From contig DBBW01000009.1 of assembly GCA_002292405.1 (NCBI GenBank), positions 7,086 through 29,217 of the forward strand: DNA of 22,132 nucleotides, given 5' to 3'. Origin of the DNA: Flavobacteriales bacterium UBA974 (GTDB taxonomy: Bacteria > Bacteroidota > Bacteroidia > Flavobacteriales_D > Sanyastnellaceae). Made by a program: the position numbers and the translations under genes. The stretch's first letter is position 1. Each line of letters starts with the position of its first letter. The notes beneath the pieces were generated by a model, which had not been told where the DNA came from, made no database searches, and worked only from the letters and a program-made list of their open reading frames with translations. Positions 1-8,527 of this stretch are shown in pieces.

Positions 1-770
1 AAAATTACCAACAAGTAAAGATTTTTTCATCATTCAGAGCAATACTTATTTCAGGTATTTATCTGTCAGTTTTTGGACAAATCGATGCTCAAATCATAAC
101 AGACCGACCAGACCAAACAGAAAGTTCATATTCAGTAGGAAATGGGAATTTACAACTTGAGACAGGCGTGCTGATTAGCTTTGATGGCGAAACACAAAAT
201 TCTAACAGACAAATATTAGCCCCTACAAATTTATTTAGATATGGGGTGAGCAAAATCTTGGAGATCAGGGTGTTAAATCAGTACGAAACAATCGATAACG
301 AAAGTTTATCGACTACTGGAATTAGCGATCTTGAAGTCGGAACAAAAATTCAACTGTTTAATCCTGACGATAAAAATACCGCTATTGCTTTTCTTTCTCA
401 TTTAATTATTCCATCAGGATCAAAAGAATTGTCCAATGATCAATTTGGTACTATAAATAAATTATCCATTTCCCACGTTATAAATGACAATGTAGAAATA
501 GGATATAATGTAGGATATAATTACTACGGACTGGATCAAGGTGATTTAACTTATTCTGTAGCTTTTGGAATTAGCGTAAATGATCAAGTGGGCATATACA
601 TTGAGCCTTATGGTGAAATCGTTAATTTTGAAAATCCTGTGAGTAATTTTGATGCCGGCCTAACCTTTTTAGCAAATGAGAATTTTCAATATGATTTTTC
701 ATTTGGAACTGGAATCAATAACACGATGAATTATATGTCTATTGGATTTAGTTGTCTCGTAAACAAATGA
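1..770 (+). CDS. Outer-membrane channel-like protein (phenol MetA/transporter type), 5' partial
   Basis: The reading frame is open from base 3, so the gene begins before the window; the in-frame ATG-like start near 168 would remove the signal peptide and the family hallmark. Before it the frame encodes a hydrophobic secretion signal (ILISGIYLSVFG) and then ITDRPDQTESSYSVGNG, followed by LQLETG. That run matches the N terminus of the putative outer-membrane transporter family linked to phenol degradation (MetA-like, PF13557-type). The remainder alternates polar and hydrophobic residues as in a beta-barrel, ending in IGFSCLVNK. Substrate is unknown, and in Bacteroidota this family is widespread outside phenol degradation. 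It lies 28 bases upstream of the epimerase gene on the same strand, so co-transcription is likely. Family assignment rests on motif recognition; the function is inference. Confidence 0.72.
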   Translation, partial: NYQQVKIFSSFRAILISGIYLSVFGQIDAQIITDRPDQTESSYSVGNGNLQLETGVLISFDGETQNSNRQILAPTNLFRYGVSKILEIRVLNQYETIDNESLSTTGISDLEVGTKIQLFNPDDKNTAIAFLSHLIIPSGSKELSNDQFGTINKLSISHVINDNVEIGYNVGYNYYGLDQGDLTYSVAFGISVNDQVGIYIEPYGEIVNFENPVSNFDAGLTFLANENFQYDFSFGTGINNTMNYMSIGFSCLVNK

Positions 771-798
771 TATTCAAAACTATTATAATATTAAATAG

Positions 799-1707
799 AT
801 GAATGCTGTTGTCCTCATAACTGGCGCAAACGGGATGTTAGCGAGATCTTTAGCTAAATCGCTGGGCAGCAACTACACGGTCAGGTTTTTAACGAGGAAG
901 GTTACGCGACAAAATGAATTTAAATGGGATATAAAACTGAAATATATTGACCCAGAAGCTTTAAAAGATGTGAATCACATCATTCATTTGGCTGGATCAT
1001 CAGTAGCAGAGAAAAGGTGGACGTTAAAAAGAAAACGTGACATCTACAGCAGCCGTGTTGACAGTGCTCAATTAATTTTAAATGAATTACAGAAAAACAA
1101 TCAAAAAATAGATTCATTTGTCTCAGCATCTGCTATTGGATATTATGGGTCTAAGACAACGAATGATATTTTAACTGAGGAAAGTAAAAATGGGGAGGAC
1201 TATTTAGGGAAAGTTTGTAAAGACTGGGAGAGCGTTGCACATACCTTCAAAGAAAAGAATGTAGCACACAATACATCCATATTAAGATTGGGCATCGTTT
1301 TAAAAAACAATTCCGGTGCATTAAAAAAAATGACACCATCTGTTCGGTGGGGCTTAGGAGCTAGCATAGGGACAGGCAAACAGTGGATTCCCTGGATACA
1401 TATTCATGATCTATGCGAAATCATGATGTTCCTACTAGAGAATGAAATCGATGGAACATTCAACGCTGTTGCCCCTGATCACGTAACCAATCATACATTC
1501 ACCCAAGCACTCGCAACAGCTTTAAAAAGAAAAATTATTCTACCCAACATTCCTCCTCTGTTCTTTAAACTTTTATTTGGCGAAATGGCGGTTGTATTAC
1601 TTACTGGCAGTCGTGCTTCATCGGAGAAAATAGTGGGTTGTGGGTATGATTTCAAATATGCAAATCTTCAAGCTGCATTGGGTAATATTTTCGCGCCTAA
1701 AAACTAG
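799..1707 (+). CDS. TIGR01777-family NAD(P)-binding epimerase (YfcH-like SDR)
   Basis: A 302-residue extended-SDR-type protein. The N terminus VLITGANGMLARSLA carries the GxxGxxx nucleotide-binding turn at about residues 9-15. HIIHLAGSSVAEKRW at about 63-77 and SASAIGYYGS at about 110-119 are hallmarks of the TIGR01777 family, in which the serine and YYG tyrosine belong to the active-site region. GKQWIPWIHIHDL at about 193-205 and GTFNAVAP at about 218-225 are the typical C-terminal signatures. Length agrees with the usual 295-305 residues. The substrate of this family is not known; sugar-nucleotide or isoprenoid-like substrates are guesses. It sits 28 bases after the channel-like gene and 18 bases before the TonB-dependent receptor, so the three probably share a transcript, although no common pathway is evident. 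It is probably cytoplasmic because there is no signal peptide. Confidence 0.9.
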   Translation: MNAVVLITGANGMLARSLAKSLGSNYTVRFLTRKVTRQNEFKWDIKLKYIDPEALKDVNHIIHLAGSSVAEKRWTLKRKRDIYSSRVDSAQLILNELQKNNQKIDSFVSASAIGYYGSKTTNDILTEESKNGEDYLGKVCKDWESVAHTFKEKNVAHNTSILRLGIVLKNNSGALKKMTPSVRWGLGASIGTGKQWIPWIHIHDLCEIMMFLLENEIDGTFNAVAPDHVTNHTFTQALATALKRKIILPNIPPLFFKLLFGEMAVVLLTGSRASSEKIVGCGYDFKYANLQAALGNIFAPKN

Positions 1708-1725
1708 ATTGAACTTAATATATAA

Positions 1726-4134
1726 ATGAACTTAAAATCGTTAATCACAGGAGTTATACTTCTTAGTCCGTTTTGTTATATCTCAGCACAAACCAGTACG
1801 ATAAAAGGGAGGGTATTTAACAGCATCAATAACGAAGCGGTGCCCTTTGCAAATATTTACATCGACAGCACATCTGTCGGAACGACTTCAGATATTGAAG
1901 GTAATTACCGGATCACAGATCTTAAACCAGGAACTTACAGTTTAACATGTTCCTTCATAGGCTTCAAGACACAAATCAGCTCTGAAGTCAATGTGTCATC
2001 CGCTCGAATTACAACTCTAGATTTTGCTTTGGTCGAAGAAAGTACGAGCCTAAATCAAGTCGTGATTACAGCTTCGCCTTTCAATAAAAGAGAAGAAAGC
2101 CCAGTCAGCCTTAGGACCATTAGCTCATCCGAAATCTACCGCAATCCCGGTGGGAACAGAGATATTTCTAATGTGATACAAATACTCCCTGGTGTAGCTT
2201 CTTCTTCGTCTTTCAGAAATGACATTATCGTCCGTGGTGGAGCTCCAAATGAAAATCGATTTTATTTAGATGGTATTGAAGTGCCAAACATCAACCACTT
2301 TGCCACACAAGGCTCTTCTGGTGGTCCAGTGGGTATGATCAACGTAAATTTTATTCGAGAAGTAGACTTTTATGCTGGGGCTTTCCCCGCAAATCGAGGC
2401 AATGCACTCAGTTCCATCTTGGAATTTAGGCAGATAGAGGGAAATGATGAAAGTCTGAAAGGCACATTTATGCTTGGCTCTAGTGATGTGGGAATGACAT
2501 TAGATGGTCCAATGGGTAAAAAATCTACGTTTATTTTATCCGCCAGACGTTCTTATTTACAGTTTTTATTTAAATCCCTGGGACTTCCTTTCCTGCCCAC
2601 GTATAACGACTTTCAGTACAAACAAACCATCAAGGTCGATAAGAAAAATCGGATCACTCTAATCGGGCTTGGGGCCATCGACGATTTTCAATTGAACACC
2701 TCTGCGAATGATGATATTGTAGACGAGGACGCAATCCGCAGGAACAACTATATCCTTGGGAATTTACCCGTGAACACACAATGGAATTATACTGTTGGCG
2801 CAAACTGGAAACATTTCTCTTCCAACAGCTTTCAAAACCTTGTTGTCAGTAGAAATCATTTAAACAACAGTGCTGTAAAGTACCAGGGAAATATTGAACA
2901 AGAAGAGTTTCTTATACTCGATTACAACTCACAAGAGATTGAAAACAAGGTAAGGTTAGAAAATACCGTACGTAAAAATGGTTGGAAATTAAACATGGGA
3001 GTCGGATACGAAAATGCGACATATACGAATTCAACGTTCAACAAAATTGTCGTTGACGGGGAGGTTGTAAATATCGATTTCGATTCAAGCTTACCTCTAA
3101 ACAAGTTCGCTGTTTTTTCTCAGGTCAGCAAAGAACTCGTGAAAAACAAGCTTTTGGTTTCGTTAGGGTTACGCATGGATTGTAACGATTATTCAGAAGA
3201 GATGAACAATCCATTAGACCAGCTTTCTCCCCGACTATCTGCTTCATATTCAATGACTGAAAAATTGAAAGCTAATTTTAATGTTGGACGTTATTTTCAA
3301 TTGCCCCCATATACGATAATGGGTTATAGAGACAGCAACGATTTGCTCGCTAACAAAGAAAACAACATCACCTACATCCAGGCTGATCATTATATCGCGG
3401 GATTAGAATATAACCCCAGCTTATTGTCTAAAGTAACGTTAGAAGGATTCTATAAAACCTACGAAAATTACCCCTTTTTAATCAGAGACAGTCTTTCTCT
3501 TGCAAATTTGGGGGGTGATTTTGGGGTAATCGGAAATGAGCCCGTTAATTCCACTTCTTTTGGCAGAACGTATGGTGTAGAGCTCCTTGTTCAGCAGAAG
3601 CTCCTTGCCTCTATTTACGGCATACTCTCCTATACATTTGTGAGGGGTGAGTTCTCAGACAAAAACGATGAATTAATAGCTTCTTCTTGGGACAACAGGC
3701 ATATCCTCAATATTACAGCAGGGAAAAAGTTTAAGAATGATTGGGAGGTGGGAATGAAATTCAGGTATGTGGGAGGTGCTCCATACACATCTTATGATGT
3801 GGATCGATCTGCATCGATAGATGTGTGGGATGTCGTACAACAGGGAGTTTTCGATTGGGATCAATTAAATGCATTAAGAAACCCGGCTTCCCATGGTTTA
3901 GATATTCGTGTAGATAAAAAGTGGTTCTTTAATGAGTGGGCTATTAATGCATACATCGACGTACAAAACATCTACAATTTTCAGACTGTAGGCCAACCCT
4001 ATCTTGATGTAGATCGTGATGATTCTGGAAATCCCATTGTAGATCCTAACAACCCTCTCTCATACCAAATATCGGAAATCGAGAATGTGAGTGGCACAGT
4101 TTTGCCATCAATAGGACTTATGATAGACTTTTAA
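1726..4134 (+). CDS. TonB-dependent outer-membrane receptor with carboxypeptidase-like N-terminal domain
   Basis: An 802-residue outer-membrane protein. Residues 1-22 form a signal peptide ending in ISAQ. About 25-110 is a carboxypeptidase-regulatory-like beta-sandwich (IKGRVFNSINNEAVPFANIY, then GTTSDIEGNYRI and GTYSLTCSFIGFK). A plug domain follows at about 115-225 (ISNVIQILPGVAS, IIVRGGAPNENRFYLDGIEV). The rest is a 22-stranded-type barrel ending in GLMIDF. This architecture is standard for energy-coupled uptake receptors of Bacteroidota that work with TonB-ExbB-ExbD. No SusD-like partner gene is adjacent, so a polysaccharide-utilisation locus is not supported; a metal chelate, peptide or other small ligand is equally possible. 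It is the last gene of the plus-strand group and faces the secreted esterase, with 25 bases between their stops. Family call firm, ligand unknown. Confidence 0.93.
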   Translation: MNLKSLITGVILLSPFCYISAQTSTIKGRVFNSINNEAVPFANIYIDSTSVGTTSDIEGNYRITDLKPGTYSLTCSFIGFKTQISSEVNVSSARITTLDFALVEESTSLNQVVITASPFNKREESPVSLRTISSSEIYRNPGGNRDISNVIQILPGVASSSSFRNDIIVRGGAPNENRFYLDGIEVPNINHFATQGSSGGPVGMINVNFIREVDFYAGAFPANRGNALSSILEFRQIEGNDESLKGTFMLGSSDVGMTLDGPMGKKSTFILSARRSYLQFLFKSLGLPFLPTYNDFQYKQTIKVDKKNRITLIGLGAIDDFQLNTSANDDIVDEDAIRRNNYILGNLPVNTQWNYTVGANWKHFSSNSFQNLVVSRNHLNNSAVKYQGNIEQEEFLILDYNSQEIENKVRLENTVRKNGWKLNMGVGYENATYTNSTFNKIVVDGEVVNIDFDSSLPLNKFAVFSQVSKELVKNKLLVSLGLRMDCNDYSEEMNNPLDQLSPRLSASYSMTEKLKANFNVGRYFQLPPYTIMGYRDSNDLLANKENNITYIQADHYIAGLEYNPSLLSKVTLEGFYKTYENYPFLIRDSLSLANLGGDFGVIGNEPVNSTSFGRTYGVELLVQQKLLASIYGILSYTFVRGEFSDKNDELIASSWDNRHILNITAGKKFKNDWEVGMKFRYVGGAPYTSYDVDRSASIDVWDVVQQGVFDWDQLNALRNPASHGLDIRVDKKWFFNEWAINAYIDVQNIYNFQTVGQPYLDVDRDDSGNPIVDPNNPLSYQISEIENVSGTVLPSIGLMIDF

Positions 4135-4170
4135 GAGATTTACTGCGTAAAGTGAGGCTCTATCTTAAAA
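4129..4170. terminator. Inverted repeat between convergent genes, possible bidirectional terminator
   Basis: TTTTAAGA (4129-4136) and TCTTAAAA (4163-4170) form an 8-base AT-only inverted repeat overlapping the stop codons of the receptor and the esterase. The A and T runs would give a U tract in either direction. The stem lacks GC pairs and the loop is 26 bases, so this is only a weak terminator candidate. Confidence 0.3.
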
Positions 4171-5722
4171 TAACTTTTTGTCTCTGAATGGAGTTGCCTT
4201 CGAGATCTGTGGGGTGAGAGATAATTGTGTATAGACCAGATGAGGGAAGAGAGAAAAATTTGGTTTGTCCTGCAAAAAGAGGTGAATAAGCAATGAGTTT
4301 ACCACCACCATCAAATATTTGACAAGAACTGTTTTCTAACCCGTGCAATTCAATCTGCTTGCTTGTTGGATGTACAATGTGATTGAATAATTGGCCATTT
4401 TCAGGGATCAAATCATTTGTTGAAATTGTCGTCCCACAAAAAGTACTTAAAAAAGACCAGATTACAGCCGAAGAGTGTATGTCCATATTCCCCCACGACC
4501 CAAACCAATCGTGACCTCCTCCGTTCACTCTATAAACCCACGCTTGATATCCGTAATCTCCATCAGTGTGCTTAATAAGATCAACTGTACTCCCATCAGT
4601 TGGATCTACGTCAGGTAAAGTCTCAGTGGTTGTTTCAGTGCAGTTGTTTTCATTTGCCCATGCGGCGACTACATCTTCAACACCATCGGCTCCAGACCAT
4701 GGATATTCCTCGAATTCTCCTGTGGCATAATAGCTAACGACGTTATCGCTCGTTCCATGGAGATGAACTACAGGCACAAGGTTGGGAGTGCAATGCTCAA
4801 AATCATATCCACTCATCGTCCCTCCTACTGAACCTATGCCGCGAAAAACATCGGGCTTTTCGCAAGCTAAAGTATAGCTCATATATCCACCATTAGAATA
4901 CCCATAGCTATACGTACAATCGCTACTGAAGCCATGCTCAGCTTGCAAATATCCTGCCAACTCAGTGAGGAATAAGACATCATTCACGTTGGAGATACCT
5001 GTGAGATTTGCGTTCCAATGGTTTATTCCATCAAAATCAGGCAAACCCTGTGGATAGCATACTGCAAATCCTTCAGAATCGGCGATTTCATTCATTCCAG
5101 AAATCATCATCATCCCCATATTGTCACCATAATATCCATGAAGGACAAAAATTAGTGGGGCATCAGCTTCAAGTCCATCTGGCGTGTAAAGGAAGTAAGA
5201 CCTTTCATCATCTTCAGAAGTGAGAAAAATTTCTGGGACGAAGCATGTTCCATCATCTACCGTTGCTCCTACTGTGTAGTTTTCAGCATTGGGATCAGTA
5301 CATCCAGGGAAATCCCAAACACAAGCATCTGTATCAATCTCTACCTCGAATGTCGCATATCCAAGAGCCCCATCATCTAAAACAACAGAGATGTCTGTCT
5401 CTGGAAGTCCGATATTTAGACTTCCTCCATTCCACCCATCTCCCCATGAATCAAACATCACTACAGCATAACATCCTGGCAATAGACATAAAGTATCTAT
5501 CGTACTGTTATAGTCCATCATTCCCTGAAATGAAGCCACTAAATTATTGGAATTTGGCTCAGGACCGTAGAGCTCCCAGGCCATTTCATCTCCCCAATCA
5601 CCAGTGTTGGAAGTGGTCTCGGTTAAGATATCCTCACATTGAGCTTGAGAATCAAACACAAAAGAGAGATTACACAACACAAACAATGTGATCGTGCTAA
5701 AAAAGGGAAAATGTGATTTCAT
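4160..5722 (-). CDS. Secreted esterase / PHB-depolymerase-like hydrolase with accessory modules and C-terminal sorting-like domain
   Basis: A 520-residue exported alpha/beta hydrolase. Residues 1-28 are a signal peptide (cleavage near DSQAQ). About 29-132 is a beta-rich module with DSWGDGWNGG, common in flavobacterial surface proteins. About 140-161 is the GCTDPNAENY..DDGTC module. The catalytic part spans about 165-425: oxyanion-type FVLHGYYG at 192-199, nucleophile Ser276 in GYSNGG, Asp326 in HGTSDNV and His404 in NGGGHDW. This order and these motifs match the LpqC-like group of polyhydroxybutyrate depolymerases, feruloyl and acetylxylan esterases (COG3509). The last 75 residues resemble a type IX sorting domain (SSCQIFDGGGKLI, SGLYTIISH). 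It is probably secreted and acts on an extracellular ester, which cannot be specified further. Its strand is opposite to the receptor and no partner enzyme is adjacent. Confidence 0.87.
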   Translation of the reverse strand: MKSHFPFFSTITLFVLCNLSFVFDSQAQCEDILTETTSNTGDWGDEMAWELYGPEPNSNNLVASFQGMMDYNSTIDTLCLLPGCYAVVMFDSWGDGWNGGSLNIGLPETDISVVLDDGALGYATFEVEIDTDACVWDFPGCTDPNAENYTVGATVDDGTCFVPEIFLTSEDDERSYFLYTPDGLEADAPLIFVLHGYYGDNMGMMMISGMNEIADSEGFAVCYPQGLPDFDGINHWNANLTGISNVNDVLFLTELAGYLQAEHGFSSDCTYSYGYSNGGYMSYTLACEKPDVFRGIGSVGGTMSGYDFEHCTPNLVPVVHLHGTSDNVVSYYATGEFEEYPWSGADGVEDVVAAWANENNCTETTTETLPDVDPTDGSTVDLIKHTDGDYGYQAWVYRVNGGGHDWFGSWGNMDIHSSAVIWSFLSTFCGTTISTNDLIPENGQLFNHIVHPTSKQIELHGLENSSCQIFDGGGKLIAYSPLFAGQTKFFSLPSSGLYTIISHPTDLEGNSIQRQKVILR

Positions 5723-5765
5723 TTGAAATAAGATAAAAATGGATTACTCCAAAAATAGCAAAGCT

Positions 5766-6188
5766 TTAAAAAGCCTTGGCCATTTTTTTAAATTCTTTTT
5801 CATACAGGCTAAATCTTATCGCCCTCTCTGCATCCAGCATGCCAACACAATCAACAATAAAATCTCTTTTCACTGTAATCTTCGCCATATCTAATTCTGC
5901 GATTTGCTTGACGATGGATATAATCTGCTTATCCGATTTCATAAAACCAAACAGCAACGATTTTTTCAGGCTACGTTGATTGGCTTTAATCTCAGCCTGC
6001 GATTTTTCCATCTGTTCATATCTAGCCCAAAACACCTCTTGCTCTTTCTCCGTTAACGACAGGAAGGAATTTAAATAATTGTAATGTGCCAATTCAACAC
6101 CTCCATCAAAATTGATAGCGTCAAGTTCTCCTTGTGAAAAAAGTGTACTAACAAACAAAAAAGACATAACAGCTAATGGAATTCTCAT
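5766..6188 (-). CDS. Small periplasmic LTxxQ-like (Spy/CpxP-like) protein
   Basis: The preferred start is the ATG at 6188, giving 140 residues with a signal peptide MRIPLAVMSFLFVSTLFSQG. The longer frame from 6257 would overlap the preceding gene and put a hydrophilic stretch before the signal. The mature part is helical and charged. LTEKEQEVFWARYEQMEKSQAEI resembles the LTxxQ region of Spy/CpxP periplasmic chaperones and metal sensors, and a second amphipathic helix pair follows (IVKQIAELDMAKITVKRDF). There are no cysteines or histidine clusters typical of metal binding in the helices, so chaperone or structural use is more likely than sensing. It lies 31 bases downstream of the ClpP-like lipoprotein gene and ends the PepSY operon. 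Family relation is suggestive only. Confidence 0.6.
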   Translation of the reverse strand: MRIPLAVMSFLFVSTLFSQGELDAINFDGGVELAHYNYLNSFLSLTEKEQEVFWARYEQMEKSQAEIKANQRSLKKSLLFGFMKSDKQIISIVKQIAELDMAKITVKRDFIVDCVGMLDAERAIRFSLYEKEFKKMAKAF

Positions 6189-6219
6189 CGTTTTGGGATT
6201 TTGTGTTACAATATTAAAG

Positions 6220-6822
6220 CTACTCGGTCTCGAGTTGGAAATAATTAATTTCTTCATCCGTCATATAATGAATGTTATTCGATGATGCGGATTCCTTAGT
6301 AAACCAATAAAATTCTTCTCCCAAATCTGCATCTTCAAACATTTCTCCATAAAAATCTAGATACATTTCGTGCTCTTCATGACCTATGGGGAAGTCATCC
6401 GCATCTTGTGACCCCATACTCCAAAAGTGCACTCCGATTTTTGCTCCTGGAGCAGTTTGCCTGTTATAACCCGCAATAAATAAATCCACTGCGCCCGACT
6501 CTATGACAGACTGATTCGTCAAAATAGTAGAAATCTCGTGAGATCTTAAATTCCTAGCAGCAATATAAAGTTTTTCATCATTCCTTGATCCAGGACAATA
6601 GTCACTAAATGTTATGGATTGTATACTTGGATAATCACACATCATTCGTTCGAACTGTTTGTCAATACGTGATCCCATATCCCCCTCGAAATACACGGTG
6701 GTATCGCTCATGATATAGAAGGGTCCGTACCTGGCTTCGAATCCTTTCTTACATCCAAATGAACCAAACATAAATACCGCAAACGTCAAAAAACAAAACA
6801 AAGAATTAATTGAATATCTCAT
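6220..6822 (-). CDS. Lipoprotein with ClpP/crotonase-like (COG3904-like) domain
   Basis: A 200-residue protein with a lipoprotein signal; GSFGC places the lipidated cysteine at residue 24, so it should be membrane-anchored on the periplasmic side. DTTVYFEGDMGSRIDKQFERM (from about 40), PSIQSITFSDYCPGS, LYIAARNLRSHEISTIL, VIESGAVDLFIAG and GAKIGVHFWS follow the order of predicted periplasmic ClpP-fold proteins of the COG3904 group, where a GG turn, a serine in a CASAC-like motif and a GxH motif are usual. Here the CASAC-like site reads ESGA (Ser109) and the GxH histidine is His132. Peptidase activity is therefore possible but unproven. Its ATG overlaps the TGA of the PepSY gene (ATGA), strong evidence of translational coupling. 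Fold assignment is by motif memory and moderately sure. Confidence 0.6.
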   Translation of the reverse strand: MRYSINSLFCFLTFAVFMFGSFGCKKGFEARYGPFYIMSDTTVYFEGDMGSRIDKQFERMMCDYPSIQSITFSDYCPGSRNDEKLYIAARNLRSHEISTILTNQSVIESGAVDLFIAGYNRQTAPGAKIGVHFWSMGSQDADDFPIGHEEHEMYLDFYGEMFEDADLGEEFYWFTKESASSNNIHYMTDEEINYFQLETE

Positions 6823-7526
6823 GGTCTTACATTTAAAAATTTTCTAATTGTTGGGGAGGAAGTGAACCACAATAAAAAACCGCTTAACACAGTAATTAAT
6901 CCCAAAAGAGAAAAGGCTCTTAAAATGATGGTGTTAAAATTGTCTCTGCTTTGATAGTCCATGGTATGGGTCATCCATAAAAAATCGAACCACCGCCAAT
7001 CTCGATGTCTTACAGTTTGGAACCTCCCATCTTTAATAGAAACGTAGGCTTTAAGTGCTTCGTCTGACTGATACGATATGACATAAGCGGGTAACAATTT
7101 CTCTCTATACTCGTGGTGCTTGCCCGTTTCATTAATTTGCTCAATGTTTTCTACCACCAAACCACTTTTCATATTTAATGTTGCGATATACAAAGCCTCT
7201 TCCTGGGTGATCTTCTTTTTTACACTTCCATCCAGGGCATTGTAAAGTTGTTCTTTGTTAATCCAATAATATGGAGAATCCCCAATATCTCTTAAGGCAA
7301 TCGTATTTATTCCACCTGAAACATTCAGCTGTGAGGGGCTTATCAGATTGGCAAATGCTTTGGGTTGATATTCCGTGTTTTTAAAATGGTCTCCGTGAAT
7401 CTTATCAATATCTGTCCAACTAAAGTATATTCCACTAGTTGTCCAAAGCAAAAACTGAATCCCTAAAAACAAACCCAAATAACGGTGTGCTTTTCTAATT
7501 TTGTATGCCGTTTGTTTGGTTACCAT
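6819..7526 (-). CDS. PepSY-domain inner-membrane protein
   Basis: A 235-residue protein with two membrane segments, at about 17-38 (GLFLGIQFLLWTTSGIYFSW) and 199-221, and a periplasmic region between them. The N-terminal KAHRYLGLFLG and FSWTDIDKIHGDHF motifs, the ITQEEALYIA segment and the WMTHTMDY motif before the last helix are typical of PepSY-associated TM proteins. His14, His44, His47 and His187 lie near membrane faces as in related reductase-like proteins, where heme binding has been proposed; that role is inference here. Relatives are often near metal or siderophore uptake genes, and a TonB-dependent receptor is 2.7 kb away on the other strand, but no direct link is visible. It is the first gene of a three-gene minus-strand operon. 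Confidence 0.82.
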   Translation of the reverse strand: MVTKQTAYKIRKAHRYLGLFLGIQFLLWTTSGIYFSWTDIDKIHGDHFKNTEYQPKAFANLISPSQLNVSGGINTIALRDIGDSPYYWINKEQLYNALDGSVKKKITQEEALYIATLNMKSGLVVENIEQINETGKHHEYREKLLPAYVISYQSDEALKAYVSIKDGRFQTVRHRDWRWFDFLWMTHTMDYQSRDNFNTIILRAFSLLGLITVLSGFLLWFTSSPTIRKFLNVRP

Positions 7527-7534
7527 AATTGATT

Positions 7535-8323
7535 TTAATCCTGGATGCAGCGTGCGGATAGACCCAAGGATTTAGGCAAAGATGAACGATAAACCCAGCC
7601 GCTTGAATAGCTTAAACTGCGATACCATACATCTGAATTGTTTTCCGATGAAGTCCACCAATAACCACTTGTAAGCAATTGATTCCAAGGCCAGCTCACA
7701 AAATTTAAAAATCCACCTGGAAGACATGTTAATCCGCTGGTGTTAGAACCGGCCCCAATAGACCCCCAAACAGTTGTTGACTTCATTTGATATCCTTGAT
7801 CAGTACCTCTACAACAACCTGCGTAAGCTGCGTCAGACTCACTCATACCAAGGAATATTTCTAGTGTTTGCAATTCTTCGTCTGAAGGAATATGCCAACC
7901 TGAAGGACAAATCTCCGATGTCATAACAGCAGTCCAATTGTATAGAACTCCATATGTCTCATAGTTGGATGTTGCCACAGCTGCTTCAACATCCGTTCCT
8001 TCGTAATTGAAAACGTAATAGTAGGGTTCAGTGGTAGATTCATCAGTCGGAATGAAAACTTCTGGGAGATAACGACAGTTTTCAGCAAACCAGCACTGAT
8101 CTCCAACCTGAACAGTTTGATAAGCGTATTCTTGATGTGCTATGGTCTCTCCACAACTAAATTCAGGGATTAAAGGCCATTCAACGCCATAGTAGGTTAA
8201 AAATACAATGATATCGGCAGCTCCTATCGCTCCATCATTGTTAAAATCCGGACCTTGACAATCGTCTTGAGCTGCTAATCCCAGCTTAAAGACACATAAC
8301 AAAGAAGTAAGTAAATATCTCAT
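7535..8323 (-). CDS. Secreted FISUMP-domain protein with dockerin-like repeat
   Basis: The ATG at 8323 is preferred over that at 8353, because it begins directly with a signal peptide (MRYLLTSLLCVF..GLAAQ) and has the same position as its paralogue at 17780. The product is 262 residues. After the signal comes one dockerin-like calcium-binding repeat (DFNNDGAIGAADIIVFLTYYG), then a FISUMP domain (Fibrobacter succinogenes major paralogous domain, TIGR02145): YQTVQVGDQCWFAENCRYLP, YGVLYNWTAV, CPSGWHIPSDEE, LPGGF, GYWWTSSE and the terminal LSARCIQD. Function of the family is unknown; it is a cell-surface domain. No type IX sorting domain is present, so its exit route is unclear. A promoter-like TATCTTA lies 21-27 bases before the ATG. 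A near-identical but broken copy lies at 16995-17780. Confidence 0.85.
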   Translation of the reverse strand: MRYLLTSLLCVFKLGLAAQDDCQGPDFNNDGAIGAADIIVFLTYYGVEWPLIPEFSCGETIAHQEYAYQTVQVGDQCWFAENCRYLPEVFIPTDESTTEPYYYVFNYEGTDVEAAVATSNYETYGVLYNWTAVMTSEICPSGWHIPSDEELQTLEIFLGMSESDAAYAGCCRGTDQGYQMKSTTVWGSIGAGSNTSGLTCLPGGFLNFVSWPWNQLLTSGYWWTSSENNSDVWYRSLSYSSGWVYRSSLPKSLGLSARCIQD

Positions 8324-8343
8324 AGCCTTGTATTTGCGAGATG

Positions 8344-8350
8344 TAAGATA
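8344..8350 (-). promoter_or_regulatory. Promoter -7-like box before the FISUMP gene
   Basis: On the minus strand the bases read TATCTTA, 21 bases upstream of the ATG at 8323. The paralogous gene at 17780 and the small lipoprotein gene at 21682 have TATCTTG at 21-22 bases, so the box is conserved in position. It resembles the Bacteroidota -7 consensus TAnnTTTG. A good -33 box was not identified. Confidence 0.45.
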
Positions 8351-8396
8351 CAAATATTAGGGTGTAGAACAATTGTTTAGACTTTGAATCAAGAAA

Positions 8397-8430
8397 AAGA
8401 GGGCTTTACTAATTAAAGTAAAACCCTCTT
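8397..8430 (-). terminator. Intrinsic terminator after the DUF1566-like remnant
   Basis: Arms at 8397-8410 and 8417-8430 form a 14-base stem with one mismatch and a 6-base loop; the core pairs AGAGGG with CCCTCT. On the minus strand the hairpin is followed by TTTTTCTTG, a classic U-rich tail. It would stop transcription coming from the 10336-8528 gene pair and insulate the FISUMP gene. Confidence 0.8.
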
Positions 8431-8527
8431 CTCCTAAATATAAACTGTTTCAAATATATACAATTAATCTCATATAAGATGAAAATAAAAGTTAGGGTGT
8501 GGTTTATTCAGCCCAGCGCCACATCTG

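Noticed and set aside
4141..4160. Short palindrome TTTAC-TGC-GTAAA between convergent stops
   Set aside because: Only five base pairs; I prefer the larger inverted repeat around it and rate even that weak.
5245..5691. 148-codon plus-strand frame
   Set aside because: Antisense to the esterase; rich in His, Pro and Gln without any recognisable motif.
1726..5722. Polysaccharide-utilisation locus
   Set aside because: No SusD-like gene, glycoside hydrolase or regulator accompanies the TonB-dependent receptor.
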